DNA of 64,000 nt from Streptomyces sp. NBC_00878 (GCF_026341515.1 NZ_JAPEOK010000001.1:2914001-2978000), one strand, 5' to 3'. Shown: positions 42,880 to 52,396, counted from the stretch's first letter. Numbers and translations are program-made. The notes: a model not told the origin generated them from the letters alone.

Positions 42880-44058
42880 ATGGATATCCGTATCCGTGTC
42901 CGTACCGCCTGCGCCGCCCTCGTGGCCCTGGGCCTTACCGCGGGACCCCTGGCCGGGACCGCCCTCGCCGCCTCCTCCCCCACGGCCGTCGTACAGGAGA
43001 CCCCGGGTCCGAAGACGGTGAGCCCGGAGACCGCCAAGGCCCTGCGTGCCGCGCTCAAGGGGCTTCCGGACAAGGACGCGACGGCCGCGCTCCTACGCGT
43101 CGGGGGCAAGGCCGGCAGTTGGCGGGGCAGCGCCGGGGTGCACGACCTGACGAGTGGTCGCAAGGCTCTGGAACACGGCCGCTTCAGGGCCGGTTCGACC
43201 ACCAAGGTGGTCACCGCGGCCGTCGTGCTCCAGCTGGCCGCCGAAGGCAGGATCGACCTGGACGGCCACGTCCAGACCTATCTCCCCGGCCTCCTCTCGA
43301 AGGCCTTCGAGCCCATCACCGTACGGCAGTTGCTGACCTTCACCAGCGGGCTGAAGCCGGGAGCGACGCTGGGTGACGTGAACGGTGAGGGGTACGAGCG
43401 GCGGTTCGAGACGCTGACCCCCGAGGCGGTCGTGGCCTCGTCCGTCGCCGCCGGCCCCGCCTTCTCCCCGGGCAAGCGGCAGCAGTACAGCAACATCGAC
43501 TACACGGTGCTCGGCCTGCTCATCGAGAAGGTCACCGACGACTCGTACGAGCACCAGGCGGCCGTGCGGGTCCTGCGGCCGGCCGGGATGCGTCACACGT
43601 CCTTCCCCGGCGGGCCCGACCCGCGCATCCACGGCCCGCACAACCGCGGCTACCAACTCCTCGCGGACGGCAGGCTGGTGGACGCCACCGAGTGGAACAT
43701 GTCGGACCGGTGGGCCGCGGGCGACATGATCTCCACGACGGAGGACCTGGAGCGCCTGCTCTTCGCGCTGTTCCGCGGCCGGCTGGTGCCCCAACCCCTG
43801 CTGGAGCAGGAGATGTTCACGCTCCCGGACGTACCGAACGCGACGATGAGCGCGGGCCTCCAGCGGTACGAGGTCGACGAGGACACCGTCCTCTGGGTCA
43901 AGTCCGGTGCCAGGCCCGGCTACGGCACGGCGATCGCCGCCACCCGCGATCTGTCTCGCACGCTCGTGTACTCGGTGAACGCGACCGACGCGAAGAGCGA
44001 AGCGATGAATCCGGTGGCCGAGCGGATCATACGGGCGGCGTTCGGAACCGGAAGCTGA
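42880..44058 (+). CDS. Secreted serine hydrolase (beta-lactamase / D-alanyl-D-alanine carboxypeptidase type)
   Basis: 392 residues. A signal peptide (ACAALVALGLTAGPLAGTALA) precedes a class C beta-lactamase-like domain. The nucleophile Ser is in GSTTKVV (SXXK), the second motif is YSN in QQYSNIDYTVLG, and the third is near VKSGARPGYG. Relatives are D,D-carboxypeptidases or esterases at the cell wall. Upstream the 277-base gap to the divergent lyase holds both promoters. Antibiotic hydrolysis is not implied. Confidence 0.9.
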   Translation: MDIRIRVRTACAALVALGLTAGPLAGTALAASSPTAVVQETPGPKTVSPETAKALRAALKGLPDKDATAALLRVGGKAGSWRGSAGVHDLTSGRKALEHGRFRAGSTTKVVTAAVVLQLAAEGRIDLDGHVQTYLPGLLSKAFEPITVRQLLTFTSGLKPGATLGDVNGEGYERRFETLTPEAVVASSVAAGPAFSPGKRQQYSNIDYTVLGLLIEKVTDDSYEHQAAVRVLRPAGMRHTSFPGGPDPRIHGPHNRGYQLLADGRLVDATEWNMSDRWAAGDMISTTEDLERLLFALFRGRLVPQPLLEQEMFTLPDVPNATMSAGLQRYEVDEDTVLWVKSGARPGYGTAIAATRDLSRTLVYSVNATDAKSEAMNPVAERIIRAAFGTGS

Positions 44059-44084
44059 GGATCCTGTCGGAGCGGCCGAGGCAC

Positions 44085-44708
44085 TCAGCTCTGGGGCTTG
44101 CGCGGCCATGCCGCCGCTGTGACGGCGCAGGCAAGGACGTGGACGGTGACGAGGACAGCGAATGTGGTGACGAAGGCGTCGGCGTCCTTCAGACGTTCGG
44201 TGGCGACGGGCGGCGACCAGCCGTCCGGGATCACGGAGACGGAGATGACGGCGCCGACGGGTACGCGTGTGCGTGGGCCGAACCACATCCGGCCGAGGTC
44301 ACGCTCGGTCGCCGCGTCCGCGATGCGGTAGTGGGTGAGCCCGGTGTCCTCGCCCTGGCTGTCGACGGCCGGCTCGACCTCGATGACGCGGACCTGGGTC
44401 GGCTGCCCGGCCAGCTCGTGGAAGGCCCAAGGAGCCAGCCCCGGTGCCGTGAAGAGCAGAGCGGCTGCCGTGAGCCAGGGCGCCGTCGAGGGATCTCGCG
44501 GCGCGCGGCCCGCGCTGTACGCGTAGACCCAGGAATCACCGATCGCCAGGCTCATGGCGCCGGAGAGGCACGCGAGGCAGACGAAGACCGCCACCCATGG
44601 CGTTCCGTAGCTGCGGGAGGCCAGGAAGACCAGGATCGGTACGACGACCAGCGACCACGTCATCGTGCCCGCGAGGAGGCCTCGTCCGCGCCGGCGCGGC
44701 CTCCTCAT
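44085..44708 (-). CDS. Membrane protein of unknown function
   Basis: 207 residues. Two or three N-terminal helices (TWSLVVVPILVFLASRSYG, WVAVFVCLACLSGAMSLAIG and WLTAAALLFTAPGLAPWAF) precede a soluble beta-rich part (VIEVEPAVDSQG to ISVSVIPDGW) and a C-terminal helix (FAVLVTVHVLACAVTAAAW). The soluble part resembles the small SH3-like loop of DUF3592-type proteins. Third gene of a minus-strand trio: its ATG overlaps the stop of the 44705-45556 gene (ATGA). No function can be named. Confidence 0.75.
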   Translation of the reverse strand: MRRPRRRGRGLLAGTMTWSLVVVPILVFLASRSYGTPWVAVFVCLACLSGAMSLAIGDSWVYAYSAGRAPRDPSTAPWLTAAALLFTAPGLAPWAFHELAGQPTQVRVIEVEPAVDSQGEDTGLTHYRIADAATERDLGRMWFGPRTRVPVGAVISVSVIPDGWSPPVATERLKDADAFVTTFAVLVTVHVLACAVTAAAWPRKPQS

Positions 44709-45556
44709 TCCGGCCGGTCCTCGGCCGTGCCGTGCAGGGAGCGGGTGATCTCGTCGAGTGTGTCGAGTCCGGCCTGTACGGCGTCGAGTTCGTGGTCGAG
44801 GGCGGTGAGGTCCGGAGGGACGGCGGAGGCGTCCGTCGCGGCCTGGAGGGACAGCAGCATGGCGCCACGCTCCGCCGCGGCTTCCAGGCGCAGCGCGGTG
44901 GCCTCCATGGTGGTGATCAGGAGTTGGCGCAGCTCGGCCAGGCGCTTCAGGGTGGCGGCGCGTTCGCCCGTGGCGCGGGCGGCGTCCTCTTTGGCCCGCC
45001 GCAGCGGGCCGTCGGGGAGGGCTCGGGCCTCAGCCTCCAGGCGCCCCTGGTCACGCCGCAGAACCTCGTGGTCGGCGGGTGTGCCGCTGGTGTCGATGAC
45101 GCGGACCGCCTCGGCCGCCGCCCTCAGCCGGTCGGCCGCGGCCCGTACGGACGTCGCCGCCGTTGCCAGCGTCGGCCAGAGCGAGGCGTTGGGGCTCTGC
45201 CGGCACTGGTTCTGCAGCCGGTCGGCTGCCGCCGACGCGCGGGTCAGCCATCGGACGGCGTCGGCGGGCGGTTCGGACGACGGGTCGGACATTGAGTCGA
45301 AGAGCGGGTCGGACGTCGTGTCCGTCGGCCGATCCGCGTCCCAGGCGTCCGCCCGGCCGGTCGAGAGCCTCGCGGATGCCGACGCCGCGGGACGGGTGAG
45401 ACGGCCGGTGAGGGCGTGCGTCCCCCACACGAGACCGCCGACGCCCGCGCCGACGGGCAGCGCGGCGGCGGCCGGGGCACCGGCGAGGAGAGCCGTGACG
45501 CTCCCCGCGACGGCGAACAGCGCGACCGCGGCGCCGGGAAGGAAACGGCTGCCCAT
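44705..45556 (-). CDS. Membrane-anchored coiled-coil protein
   Basis: 283 residues. Two short N-terminal hydrophobic segments (AAVALFAVAGSVTALLAGA and AALPVGAGVGGLVWGTHAL) precede an acidic Asp/Ser/Thr-rich linker and a long Ala/Leu/Arg helical region (about 105-275) with heptad character, likely a coiled coil. I do not recognise the family. It lies between the VWA-domain gene upstream and the small membrane-protein gene it overlaps, so the three probably act together. Confidence 0.75.
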   Translation of the reverse strand: MGSRFLPGAAVALFAVAGSVTALLAGAPAAAALPVGAGVGGLVWGTHALTGRLTRPAASASARLSTGRADAWDADRPTDTTSDPLFDSMSDPSSEPPADAVRWLTRASAAADRLQNQCRQSPNASLWPTLATAATSVRAAADRLRAAAEAVRVIDTSGTPADHEVLRRDQGRLEAEARALPDGPLRRAKEDAARATGERAATLKRLAELRQLLITTMEATALRLEAAAERGAMLLSLQAATDASAVPPDLTALDHELDAVQAGLDTLDEITRSLHGTAEDRPE

Positions 45557-45574
45557 CGTGTCCTCTCTCCCTGT

Positions 45575-45658
45575 ACTGCTCTATCTGCACTGCTCTATCT
45601 GCACTGGTCTGTCCGTCCTGCCCATGGGGTTCGGTCTGTCGGTACTGCCCATGGGGTT
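45575..45658. repeat. Short direct repeats upstream of the coiled-coil gene
   Basis: ACTGCTCTATCTGC occurs twice in tandem (45575-45602) and CTGCCCATGGGGTT twice (45618-45631, 45645-45658). They fill the 129-base gap between the VWA gene's stop and the next start. Confidence 0.88.
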
Positions 45659-45685
45659 GAGCCCGTCCTCACGTGCTGTGCCGGG

Positions 45686-47485
45686 TCAGAAGTTGCTGAT
45701 GACGGAGACCATCACCTTGTCGATGACCGCCGGGTCGCGGGCGTCGTAGGAGGTGGCCTTGGTGGCGGCGGCGATCTTCGTGAGCGTGCCGAAGTCGGCC
45801 TGGTCGCTGAAGGCGACGGTGAAGACGCGTACGGAGCGCTCCAGTTGACTGGCGTCGAGGTCGCTCAGAAGTGCGTCGAGGTCGTTGTCGGCCGGGTACT
45901 CGTTCCGGCCGTCGGTCAGGACGACGACGGCGTTGATGCGGTCGGTGTCCAGGTCGGCCAGCATCTCCTTCTGCGCGGCGCGCACGGTCGTGTAGAGGGC
46001 GGTGCCGCCTTCGGCGTTGAGCCCGTTGATGGCCTCGGTGAGCCGCTGTTCGTTCTCGCGGACGGGGCGCGGCGGCACGATCTCCCGGTACGGCTGGGGA
46101 TGGTCATCGGTCTCGGTGGAGAACGCCCACAGGCCGACCTCGTCGTCGGGATGGTAGAGGTCGAGTGTGTCGGCGGCGGCCTTCTTGGCCGCCTCCATCC
46201 GGCTCTGTCCGCCGCCCGCGCTCTGGTTCATCGACCCGGAGACGTCCATGACGAGCAGCACCCGGGCCTTCTTGCGCAGTTCGTCCCAGCTGTCCAGGAC
46301 CGCCGCCAGCACATCGGCCGCGGGCGGGTCGATCAGTGACAGGTTCCCCTGGCTCTGCTCGGACAGGCTGACCGAGCGGGCGAGTTCGCTGCCGGCGTTG
46401 CCCTCGTGGTCGCGGAATCCGGTCTGCTGGAAGCGGCGCTGCTGAGCGTCCTCCAGCAGGAAGGCACGGAAGTCGGCGGCCGCGGCCCGCTGGTCCTTGG
46501 ACGCCGTGGGCAGCACCGCGAAGGGGTGGTCGAACATGAGCGTGCCGTCGGCCGGATGCACGGCCACCAGAGGCACCTGCGGCTTCTTCCCCTTGCCGAT
46601 CCGCTCGGTCTCGCCCGTGGGGCTGCCCTGGTTGTAGAGGTGGATCAGCTGTTCCTGTACGGCGATGGCGCTGGTGTACGACAGAGCGCGCCCGTCGGCG
46701 TCGGCCTCGGCGAGGTTGGCCATGTACGCGGTCGCGTCGGAGGCGTAGTGCAGGACGCCCGACTCGACCCCGGCCACGAACTGCCGGGTCTTCGCGTCCT
46801 TGACCTCGTCCACGGTCAGGTCGCTGGAGCGGCCGGTGGCGGCGTAGAAGGTGGCCACGGTCGCGCCCAGGCCCGAGGTGGAGGTGTGCGGGTTGTCCTT
46901 GCCCAGGCTGAAGCGGCCCCACTCCGGCCGGCCCTTCGAGGCCCAGCCCTTCTGCGTCAGCGACAGCACGTCCCGCCAGCCGATCTTCTTCTCCGGCCAG
47001 CCGAGCGCCTCCGCCATGGGCCGGGGCATGGCGATGGCCAGCGGGCTGGTGGCGAGCGAGCGCGGCTTCTCGTCGGTGAGCAGCTTGCGGTCGGCGGCGG
47101 TCGCGTCGCGCTGGAGCAGTGTCAGCCACAGCGAGGAGGACGGCGTCCACACCTGTGGTTCGGGCGCGCCGTCGCGCCGCTCGTCCCACCCCTGGGCGAG
47201 TGCGTCCTTGGCGACGCCGGAACTCGTCTCCTCCACCGCCACCTGGGCGCACTTCCCGCCCGCGAGCTCACGCCCGGAGTCGTTGTAGTCCTCGGCGAGG
47301 TCGGCGAGCAGATCGCCCTTCTCCGTCGAGGAGTTCACTTCAAGCCGTACGTCGCAGTCGTCGCCCGAGCCACCGACGGCCGCGCTCACGACCAAGCCGA
47401 CGGCCGCGAGCAGCGCCAGCCCCACCACGACCGCCACCAGCATGGGCAGCCTGCGTGCGTTCCCCATGACACCCCCCGTGTCCAT
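45686..47485 (-). CDS. Solute-binding/von Willebrand factor A chimera
   Basis: 599 residues. One N-terminal helix (LPMLVAVVVGLALLAAVGLV) anchors the protein outside the cell. Residues about 45-375 look like a type 2 periplasmic-binding fold (VRLEVNSSTEKGDLLADLAE, TSGLGATVATFYAATG, HPADGTLMFDHPFAVL). Residues about 400-595 are a VWA domain with an intact MIDAS (VMDVSGSMN, later TALYTTV and VVLTDGRNE). First of three minus-strand genes. Such chimeras occur in actinobacteria, with unknown roles; binding of a ligand and of a protein partner is suggested by the folds. Start at 47485, or the ATG before GNARRLP at 47467. Confidence 0.87.
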   Translation of the reverse strand: MDTGGVMGNARRLPMLVAVVVGLALLAAVGLVVSAAVGGSGDDCDVRLEVNSSTEKGDLLADLAEDYNDSGRELAGGKCAQVAVEETSSGVAKDALAQGWDERRDGAPEPQVWTPSSSLWLTLLQRDATAADRKLLTDEKPRSLATSPLAIAMPRPMAEALGWPEKKIGWRDVLSLTQKGWASKGRPEWGRFSLGKDNPHTSTSGLGATVATFYAATGRSSDLTVDEVKDAKTRQFVAGVESGVLHYASDATAYMANLAEADADGRALSYTSAIAVQEQLIHLYNQGSPTGETERIGKGKKPQVPLVAVHPADGTLMFDHPFAVLPTASKDQRAAAADFRAFLLEDAQQRRFQQTGFRDHEGNAGSELARSVSLSEQSQGNLSLIDPPAADVLAAVLDSWDELRKKARVLLVMDVSGSMNQSAGGGQSRMEAAKKAAADTLDLYHPDDEVGLWAFSTETDDHPQPYREIVPPRPVRENEQRLTEAINGLNAEGGTALYTTVRAAQKEMLADLDTDRINAVVVLTDGRNEYPADNDLDALLSDLDASQLERSVRVFTVAFSDQADFGTLTKIAAATKATSYDARDPAVIDKVMVSVISNF

Positions 47486-48274
47486 GCCTCACCCGAGGCG
47501 GGCTCTTCCCGGATCGCCGGATCGCGGTCGTCCAGCCGGTTGCGCTGGTGGAAGAGGCGGTATCGACCGGCCGGCGGGTTCAGCGCCCCCTTCGGGTACG
47601 TGCCCGAACCGGCCGTACGGACCCGGCTCCCGGCGTCCATGCCACTGATCACCAGGAGAATCCGGCTTCCGTCCGCCGTCCCCGCTCCCCGAGGCCCCTC
47701 ACGCCGCCTCCACCATCTCCGGAACTCTCACACAATGAGATGCCCGTCTTCACACGGTCTACACGGCACATGGTGGTGCCAATGGCCTTTTGAACAAAGG
47801 AAGTTGGGGCGACTGCGATCCCGGCTCGGCGCCACCTGCCGGACGCGTCCGATCGCTCCAGCCCGGGGGCGGGAGCTGGACCGCCAGCCCCGCCCTTGTG
47901 GCTGAATTCCTTGCAGACCCCGCGGTTGACGGCAGGGATCCCCACCGCACGCACCCATAACGCGGCGGTGACCGGATTTCCGCGTCGGAATCCGGCCCAC
48001 ATGTCCTGATCCATCCGGAAAACGGGCCCGGAACGGGCGCACTCCAGCCCGTAAGCAGACATCGACTTCCCCGCCCCGGGCTCCTCCACCGCATCAGCCA
48101 GGGGCCCCGCACTCCAGCAAACGGGCACATTCGGTCATGAACTGCTCGACGACGAACCTGGTCAGTAGCCGCTATCAGCTTGTACAAATTGGCCACCAGA
48201 GTCCGACCGGGCCGGGCTCCGGAGAGCAGCCCACTCGGGCACAGCTTGTGGAGCCGTGAAACGGAGGTGTCGCC
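47486..48274. other. Long gene-free stretch, possibly a decayed gene
   Basis: 789 bases without a convincing gene. Reading frames on the minus strand between about 47730 and 48180 look partly coding but switch frame (LLTRFVVEQFMTECARLLEC in one frame, then AALWVRAVGIPAVNRGVC in another), as in a frame-broken gene. GC is slightly lower than around it. The right part must hold the promoter of the DeoR gene; the left part that of the VWA operon. No family recognised. Confidence 0.45.
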
Positions 48275-49036
48275 GTGGACACCGAGGAACGAAGACGCGC
48301 AATCCTGGAAACGGCGCGCCGTGACGGATCCGTTGACGTCGGAGAGCTCGCCGCCGGTCTCACGGTCTCCAAGGAGACCGTGAGACGAGATCTCAACATG
48401 CTGGAGAGGCACGGACTGGTCCGGCGTACCCATGGCGGTGCCCATCCCGTGGAGAGCGCGGGCTTCGAAACCACGCTCGCCTTCCGTACCACCATGCACG
48501 TCCCCGAGAAGTCCCGGATCGCGGCCGCCGCGGCCGAGCTGCTCGGAGACGCCGAGACCGTCTTCATCGACGAGGGCTACACCCCGCAGCTCATCGCCGC
48601 CGCCCTCCCCCGCGACCGGCCGCTGACCGTGGTCACCTCCTCGCTGGCCACAGCGGGCGCGCTGGCCTCCGCCGAGAACATCACCGTGTTACTGCTCGGC
48701 GGCCGGGTACGAGGCGGCACCCTTGCCACGGTCGACCACTGGGCCACCCGTATGCTGTCCGGCTTCGTCATCGACCTGGCGTATGTCGGCGCGAACGGCA
48801 TCTCCCGCGAGTACGGACTCACCACGCCCGATCCCTCGGTGAGTGAGGTCAAGGCCCAGGTCATCAGGGCCGCCAGGCGCCGGGTGTTCTCCGGGGTCCA
48901 TACGAAGTTCGGTGCATCGAGCTTCTGCCGCTTCGCGGACGTCACAGAGTTCGAGGCGATCGTCACCGACGCCGGACTGCCCGCCTCCGAGGCCCATCGC
49001 TACTCACTACTGGGCCCCGAGGTCATCCGGGCCTGA
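48275..49036 (+). CDS. DeoR/GlpR family transcriptional repressor with a TTA codon
   Basis: 253 residues from GTG. The N-terminal helix-turn-helix (RRAILETARRDGSVDVGELA, then VSKETVRRDLNMLERHGLV) is the DeoR signature; the C-terminal sugar-phosphate isomerase-like sensor domain follows (VFIDEGYTPQLIAAAL, GANGISREYGLTTPDP, TKFGASSF). Members repress sugar and polyol operons and are released by phosphorylated sugars. It heads the polyol transport/dehydrogenase operon, 81 bases upstream. An in-frame TTA leucine codon at 48689-48691 would make its synthesis depend on the bldA tRNA, which is rare and developmentally timed in Streptomyces. Confidence 0.92.
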   Translation: MDTEERRRAILETARRDGSVDVGELAAGLTVSKETVRRDLNMLERHGLVRRTHGGAHPVESAGFETTLAFRTTMHVPEKSRIAAAAAELLGDAETVFIDEGYTPQLIAAALPRDRPLTVVTSSLATAGALASAENITVLLLGGRVRGGTLATVDHWATRMLSGFVIDLAYVGANGISREYGLTTPDPSVSEVKAQVIRAARRRVFSGVHTKFGASSFCRFADVTEFEAIVTDAGLPASEAHRYSLLGPEVIRA

Positions 49037-49117
49037 GCCGCTTCATCTCCCTGTCCCACCCTCGTAAAGCCGGGGGCCTGGTTCTCCATGCCCTCGAAAG
49101 ATCCCCTGGAGTCAGTC

Positions 49118-50473
49118 ATGCGCGCACGAAGAATGACCCACGTCCTCATCACGGCCACGGCCGCAGGCTCGCTGCTGGCCGCATGCAGCGGGGCGGGCGG
49201 CTCCTCATCCGACGGCGGTGACGGGAAGAGCATCAATGTGCTGATGGTCGGCAATCCGCAGATGGAGGACATCGCGAAGCTGACGAAGAGCACGTTCACG
49301 AAGGACACCGGCATCAAGGTCAACTTCACGATCCTTCCCGAGAACGAGCTGCGCGACAAGGTCACCCAGGACATCGCCACCCAGGCCGGGCAGTACGACG
49401 TCGCCACCGTCGGTGCGTACGAAGTCCCTGTCTGGCAGGAGAACGGCTGGCTGCACGAGATGGGCACCTATGCGGACAAGGACTCGGCCTTCGACAAGGG
49501 CGACCTGCTCAAGCCCATGGTGCAGTCCCTGTCGGCGGCGGACGGCAAGCTGTACGCCCTGCCGTTCTACGGCGAGTCCTCCATGCTCATGTACAACAAG
49601 GACGTCATGACGGCCAAGGGCATCACGGTGCCCGAGCGGCCGACCTGGCAGGAGATCGCCGACATCGCGGCCAAGGTCGACGGCGCCAAGCCCGGCATGA
49701 AGGGCATCTGCCTGCGCGGCCTGCCCGGCTGGGGCGAGCTCGGCGCACCCCTGACGACGATGGTCAACACCTTCGGCGGCACCTGGTTCACCAAGGACTG
49801 GAAGGCCCAGGTCAACAGCCCCGAGTTCAAGAAGGCCACCAACTTCTACGTCGACCTGGTCAAGAACCACGGTGAGGTGGGCGCTCCGCAGGCCGGGTTC
49901 ACCGAGTGCCTCAACGCGATGAGCCAGGAGAAGGTCGCGATGTGGTACGACGCGACCAGCGCCGCCGGGTCGCTGGAGGACGCCAAGTCCAGCAAGATCG
50001 CCGGCAAGGTCGGCTACGCCTACGCACCGGTCGTCGAGACCAAGAGCAGCGGCTGGCTGTGGACGTGGGCGTGGGCCATGCCCAAGACCACGAAGAACGC
50101 CGACGCCGCCTCGAAGTTCATGCTGTGGGCCTCCAGCAAGAAGTACGAGCAACTGGTCGGCGAGAAGCTCGGCTGGGCGCGGGTTCCCTCCGGCAAGCGG
50201 GCCAGCACCTACGAGATCCCCGAGTACAAGACGGCCGCCGCGGCCTTCGGTGACATCACCCTGAACTCCATCCAGGAGGCCAATCCGACCAACCCGGGTG
50301 TGCAGCCCAGGCCCACGGTGGGCGTCCAGTTCGTGGCCGTCCCCGAGTTCCAGGACCTCGGGACCAAGGTGACCCAGGAGATCTCCGCCGCCATCGCCGG
50401 CCAGACCAGCGTGGACAAGGCGCTGAACGACGGCCAGAAGCTCGCCGAGGAAGTCGCCAAGAAGCACCAGTGA
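49118..50473 (+). CDS. Sugar/polyol-binding lipoprotein
   Basis: 451 residues; ATG at 49118 with CTGGAG 6 bases upstream (the longer frame from 49088 lacks a site). Signal with lipobox SLLAAC. Family-1 solute-binding protein resembling sorbitol/mannitol binding proteins (SmoE-like): ATVGAYEVPVWQENGWLHEM, YALPFYGESSMLMYNKDV and GWLWTWAWAMPK. It captures the substrate for the permeases at 50553 and 51512. The operon's dehydrogenase points to a polyol. Confidence 0.92.
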   Translation: MRARRMTHVLITATAAGSLLAACSGAGGSSSDGGDGKSINVLMVGNPQMEDIAKLTKSTFTKDTGIKVNFTILPENELRDKVTQDIATQAGQYDVATVGAYEVPVWQENGWLHEMGTYADKDSAFDKGDLLKPMVQSLSAADGKLYALPFYGESSMLMYNKDVMTAKGITVPERPTWQEIADIAAKVDGAKPGMKGICLRGLPGWGELGAPLTTMVNTFGGTWFTKDWKAQVNSPEFKKATNFYVDLVKNHGEVGAPQAGFTECLNAMSQEKVAMWYDATSAAGSLEDAKSSKIAGKVGYAYAPVVETKSSGWLWTWAWAMPKTTKNADAASKFMLWASSKKYEQLVGEKLGWARVPSGKRASTYEIPEYKTAAAAFGDITLNSIQEANPTNPGVQPRPTVGVQFVAVPEFQDLGTKVTQEISAAIAGQTSVDKALNDGQKLAEEVAKKHQ

Positions 50474-50552
50474 CCCGAAAGTGCCCGGCCGGCCTCACCC
50501 GCCGGCCGGGCACCCGACCACCACCCGGTTGTCACCGGCCCAAGGAAGCCTC

Positions 50553-51515
50553 ATGACCGCGCTCACCGAAAGACCCAAGAAAGGGGCGCCACCCTCTGTG
50601 CGCCCACAACCGCCCACCGGCGTCAGCAAGTGGCGGCGACGCGTTCCGCTGCTGCCCGCGCTGATCTTCACCATCATCGTCACGCAACTGCCCTTCGTGG
50701 CCACGCTCGTGATCTCCACGTTCCAGTGGAACATCCTCAAGCCGGGCGAGAGGCACTTCGTCGGCCTGTCCAACTTCTCGTTCGTCTTCACCGACGAACG
50801 GCTGCGCACGGCGGTGCTCAACACCATCGTGCTCACCGCGTCGGTGGTGCTCATCAGCGTGGTCCTCGGGCTCGGCCTGGCGATGCTGCTCGACCGCCGG
50901 TTCGTGGGCCGCGGGCTGGCGCGCACCCTGCTCATCGCGCCGTTCCTGGTGATGCCGGTCGCGGCGGCGCTGCTGTGGAAGCACGCCATCTACAACCCCG
51001 ACTACGGCCTGCTCAACGGCACCCTCAACGCCGTATACCGGTTCTTCGGCGCGGACAACGGCCCCACGGTCGACTGGATCTCCTCCTACCCCATGTCCGC
51101 CGTGGTCCTCTCGCTGGTCTGGCAGTGGACCCCGTTCATGATGCTGATCCTGCTGGCCGGCCTGCAGGCGCAGCCCGGCGACGTTCTGGAGGCGGCCCGC
51201 ATGGACGGGGCTTCGGCCCTGGCGACCTTCCGCTTCATCACCCTGCCGCACCTGCGCCAGTACCTCGAACTGGGCATTCTGCTCGGCACGATCTACGTCG
51301 TGCAGACCTTCGACGCCGTCTACACCATCACCCAGGGCGGCCCCGGCAAGCAGACGACCAACCTGCCCTACGAGATCTACCTGACCATGTTCCGCAAGTA
51401 CGAGTACGGCGAGGCGGCCGCCGCCGGTGTCGTCGTCGTACTCGGCTCGATCGTGATCGCGACCTTCGCGCTGCGCACCATCGCGTCGCTGTTCCGCGAG
51501 GAGGTATCCCGATGA
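50553..51515 (+). CDS. Polyol ABC transporter permease (SmoF/MalF type)
   Basis: 320 residues, six helices. LVISTFQWNI, the EAA loop DVLEAARMDGASALATFRFI and a characteristic end QGGPGKQTTNLPYEIYLTMF match CUT1 permeases of the sorbitol/mannitol group. The gene sits 79 bases after the binding-protein gene. Its stop overlaps the start of the second permease (ATGA). Confidence 0.93.
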   Translation: MTALTERPKKGAPPSVRPQPPTGVSKWRRRVPLLPALIFTIIVTQLPFVATLVISTFQWNILKPGERHFVGLSNFSFVFTDERLRTAVLNTIVLTASVVLISVVLGLGLAMLLDRRFVGRGLARTLLIAPFLVMPVAAALLWKHAIYNPDYGLLNGTLNAVYRFFGADNGPTVDWISSYPMSAVVLSLVWQWTPFMMLILLAGLQAQPGDVLEAARMDGASALATFRFITLPHLRQYLELGILLGTIYVVQTFDAVYTITQGGPGKQTTNLPYEIYLTMFRKYEYGEAAAAGVVVVLGSIVIATFALRTIASLFREEVSR

Positions 51516-52396
51516 CCCACGCAGCTCTCGCCGCCCCCGGGGCCAGGTTCAAGAAACTCCTGCGCCGAGGCGACGACCCCGGCGGTGCGCCCCGGCTCTC
51601 CCCGCTGTGGACGTTCGTCGCCTGGCTCGCCACGCTGGCGTTCTTCGCGCCCGTGGCGTGGATGGTGCTCACCTCCTTCCACCAGGAGGCGGACGCGGCC
51701 ACCAACCCGCCGACCCCCTTCGCGCCGGTCAGCTTCGACCAGTACGAACTGCTGTTCAGCCGGGACATCACCCCCTTCCTCCTCAACTCGGCCATGGCCA
51801 GCGTCATTTCGACGCTGCTCGTGCTCGCTCTGGCGGTGCCGACGGCCTACGCGCTGTCCATCAAGCCGGTCGAGAAGTGGACCGACGTGATGTTCTTCTT
51901 CCTGTCCACCAAGTTCCTCCCCGCCATCGCGGCCCTGCTGCCGGTGTACCTGATCGTCAAGGACGCCGGGATGCTGGACAACGTGTGGACGCTGATCGTC
52001 CTCTACACCGCCATGAACCTGCCGATCGCGGTGTGGATGATGCGTTCATTCCTCGCCGAGGTACCCAAGGAGATCCTGGAGGCGGCCGAGGTCGACGGGG
52101 CGGGCCTGCTCACCGTGCTGTGGCGGGTCGTCGCCCCGGTCGCCATGCCCGGACTCGCCGCCACCTCGCTGATCTGCTTCATCTTCAGCTGGAACGAGTT
52201 CATGTTCGCCGTCAACCTCACCGCCACCCAGGCCTCCACCGCACCGGTCTTCCTCGTCGGCTTCATCACCAACGAAGGCCTCTTCCTCGCCCGGCTCTGC
52301 GCGGCGGCCACGCTGGTCTCCCTGCCCGTCCTCATCGCCGGCTTCGCCGCCCAGGACAAGCTCGTCCGCGGCCTTTCCCTAGGAGCAGTCAAGTGA
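51512..52396 (+). CDS. Polyol ABC transporter permease (SmoG/MalG type)
   Basis: 294 residues, six helices. The EAA loop is EILEAAEVDGAGLLTVLWRV, followed by FSWNEFMFAVNLT. It partners the 50553 permease; GAGGAGG lies 8 bases before its ATG inside the end of the previous gene. Its stop overlaps the dehydrogenase start (GTGA), so the whole operon is tightly coupled. No ATPase gene follows. Confidence 0.93.
   Translation: MTHAALAAPGARFKKLLRRGDDPGGAPRLSPLWTFVAWLATLAFFAPVAWMVLTSFHQEADAATNPPTPFAPVSFDQYELLFSRDITPFLLNSAMASVISTLLVLALAVPTAYALSIKPVEKWTDVMFFFLSTKFLPAIAALLPVYLIVKDAGMLDNVWTLIVLYTAMNLPIAVWMMRSFLAEVPKEILEAAEVDGAGLLTVLWRVVAPVAMPGLAATSLICFIFSWNEFMFAVNLTATQASTAPVFLVGFITNEGLFLARLCAAATLVSLPVLIAGFAAQDKLVRGLSLGAVK

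Noticed and set aside
42880..44058. Antibiotic-resistance beta-lactamase
   Set aside because: SXXK and YSN motifs are shared by many cell-wall carboxypeptidases and esterases; nothing in the sequence or context favours resistance.
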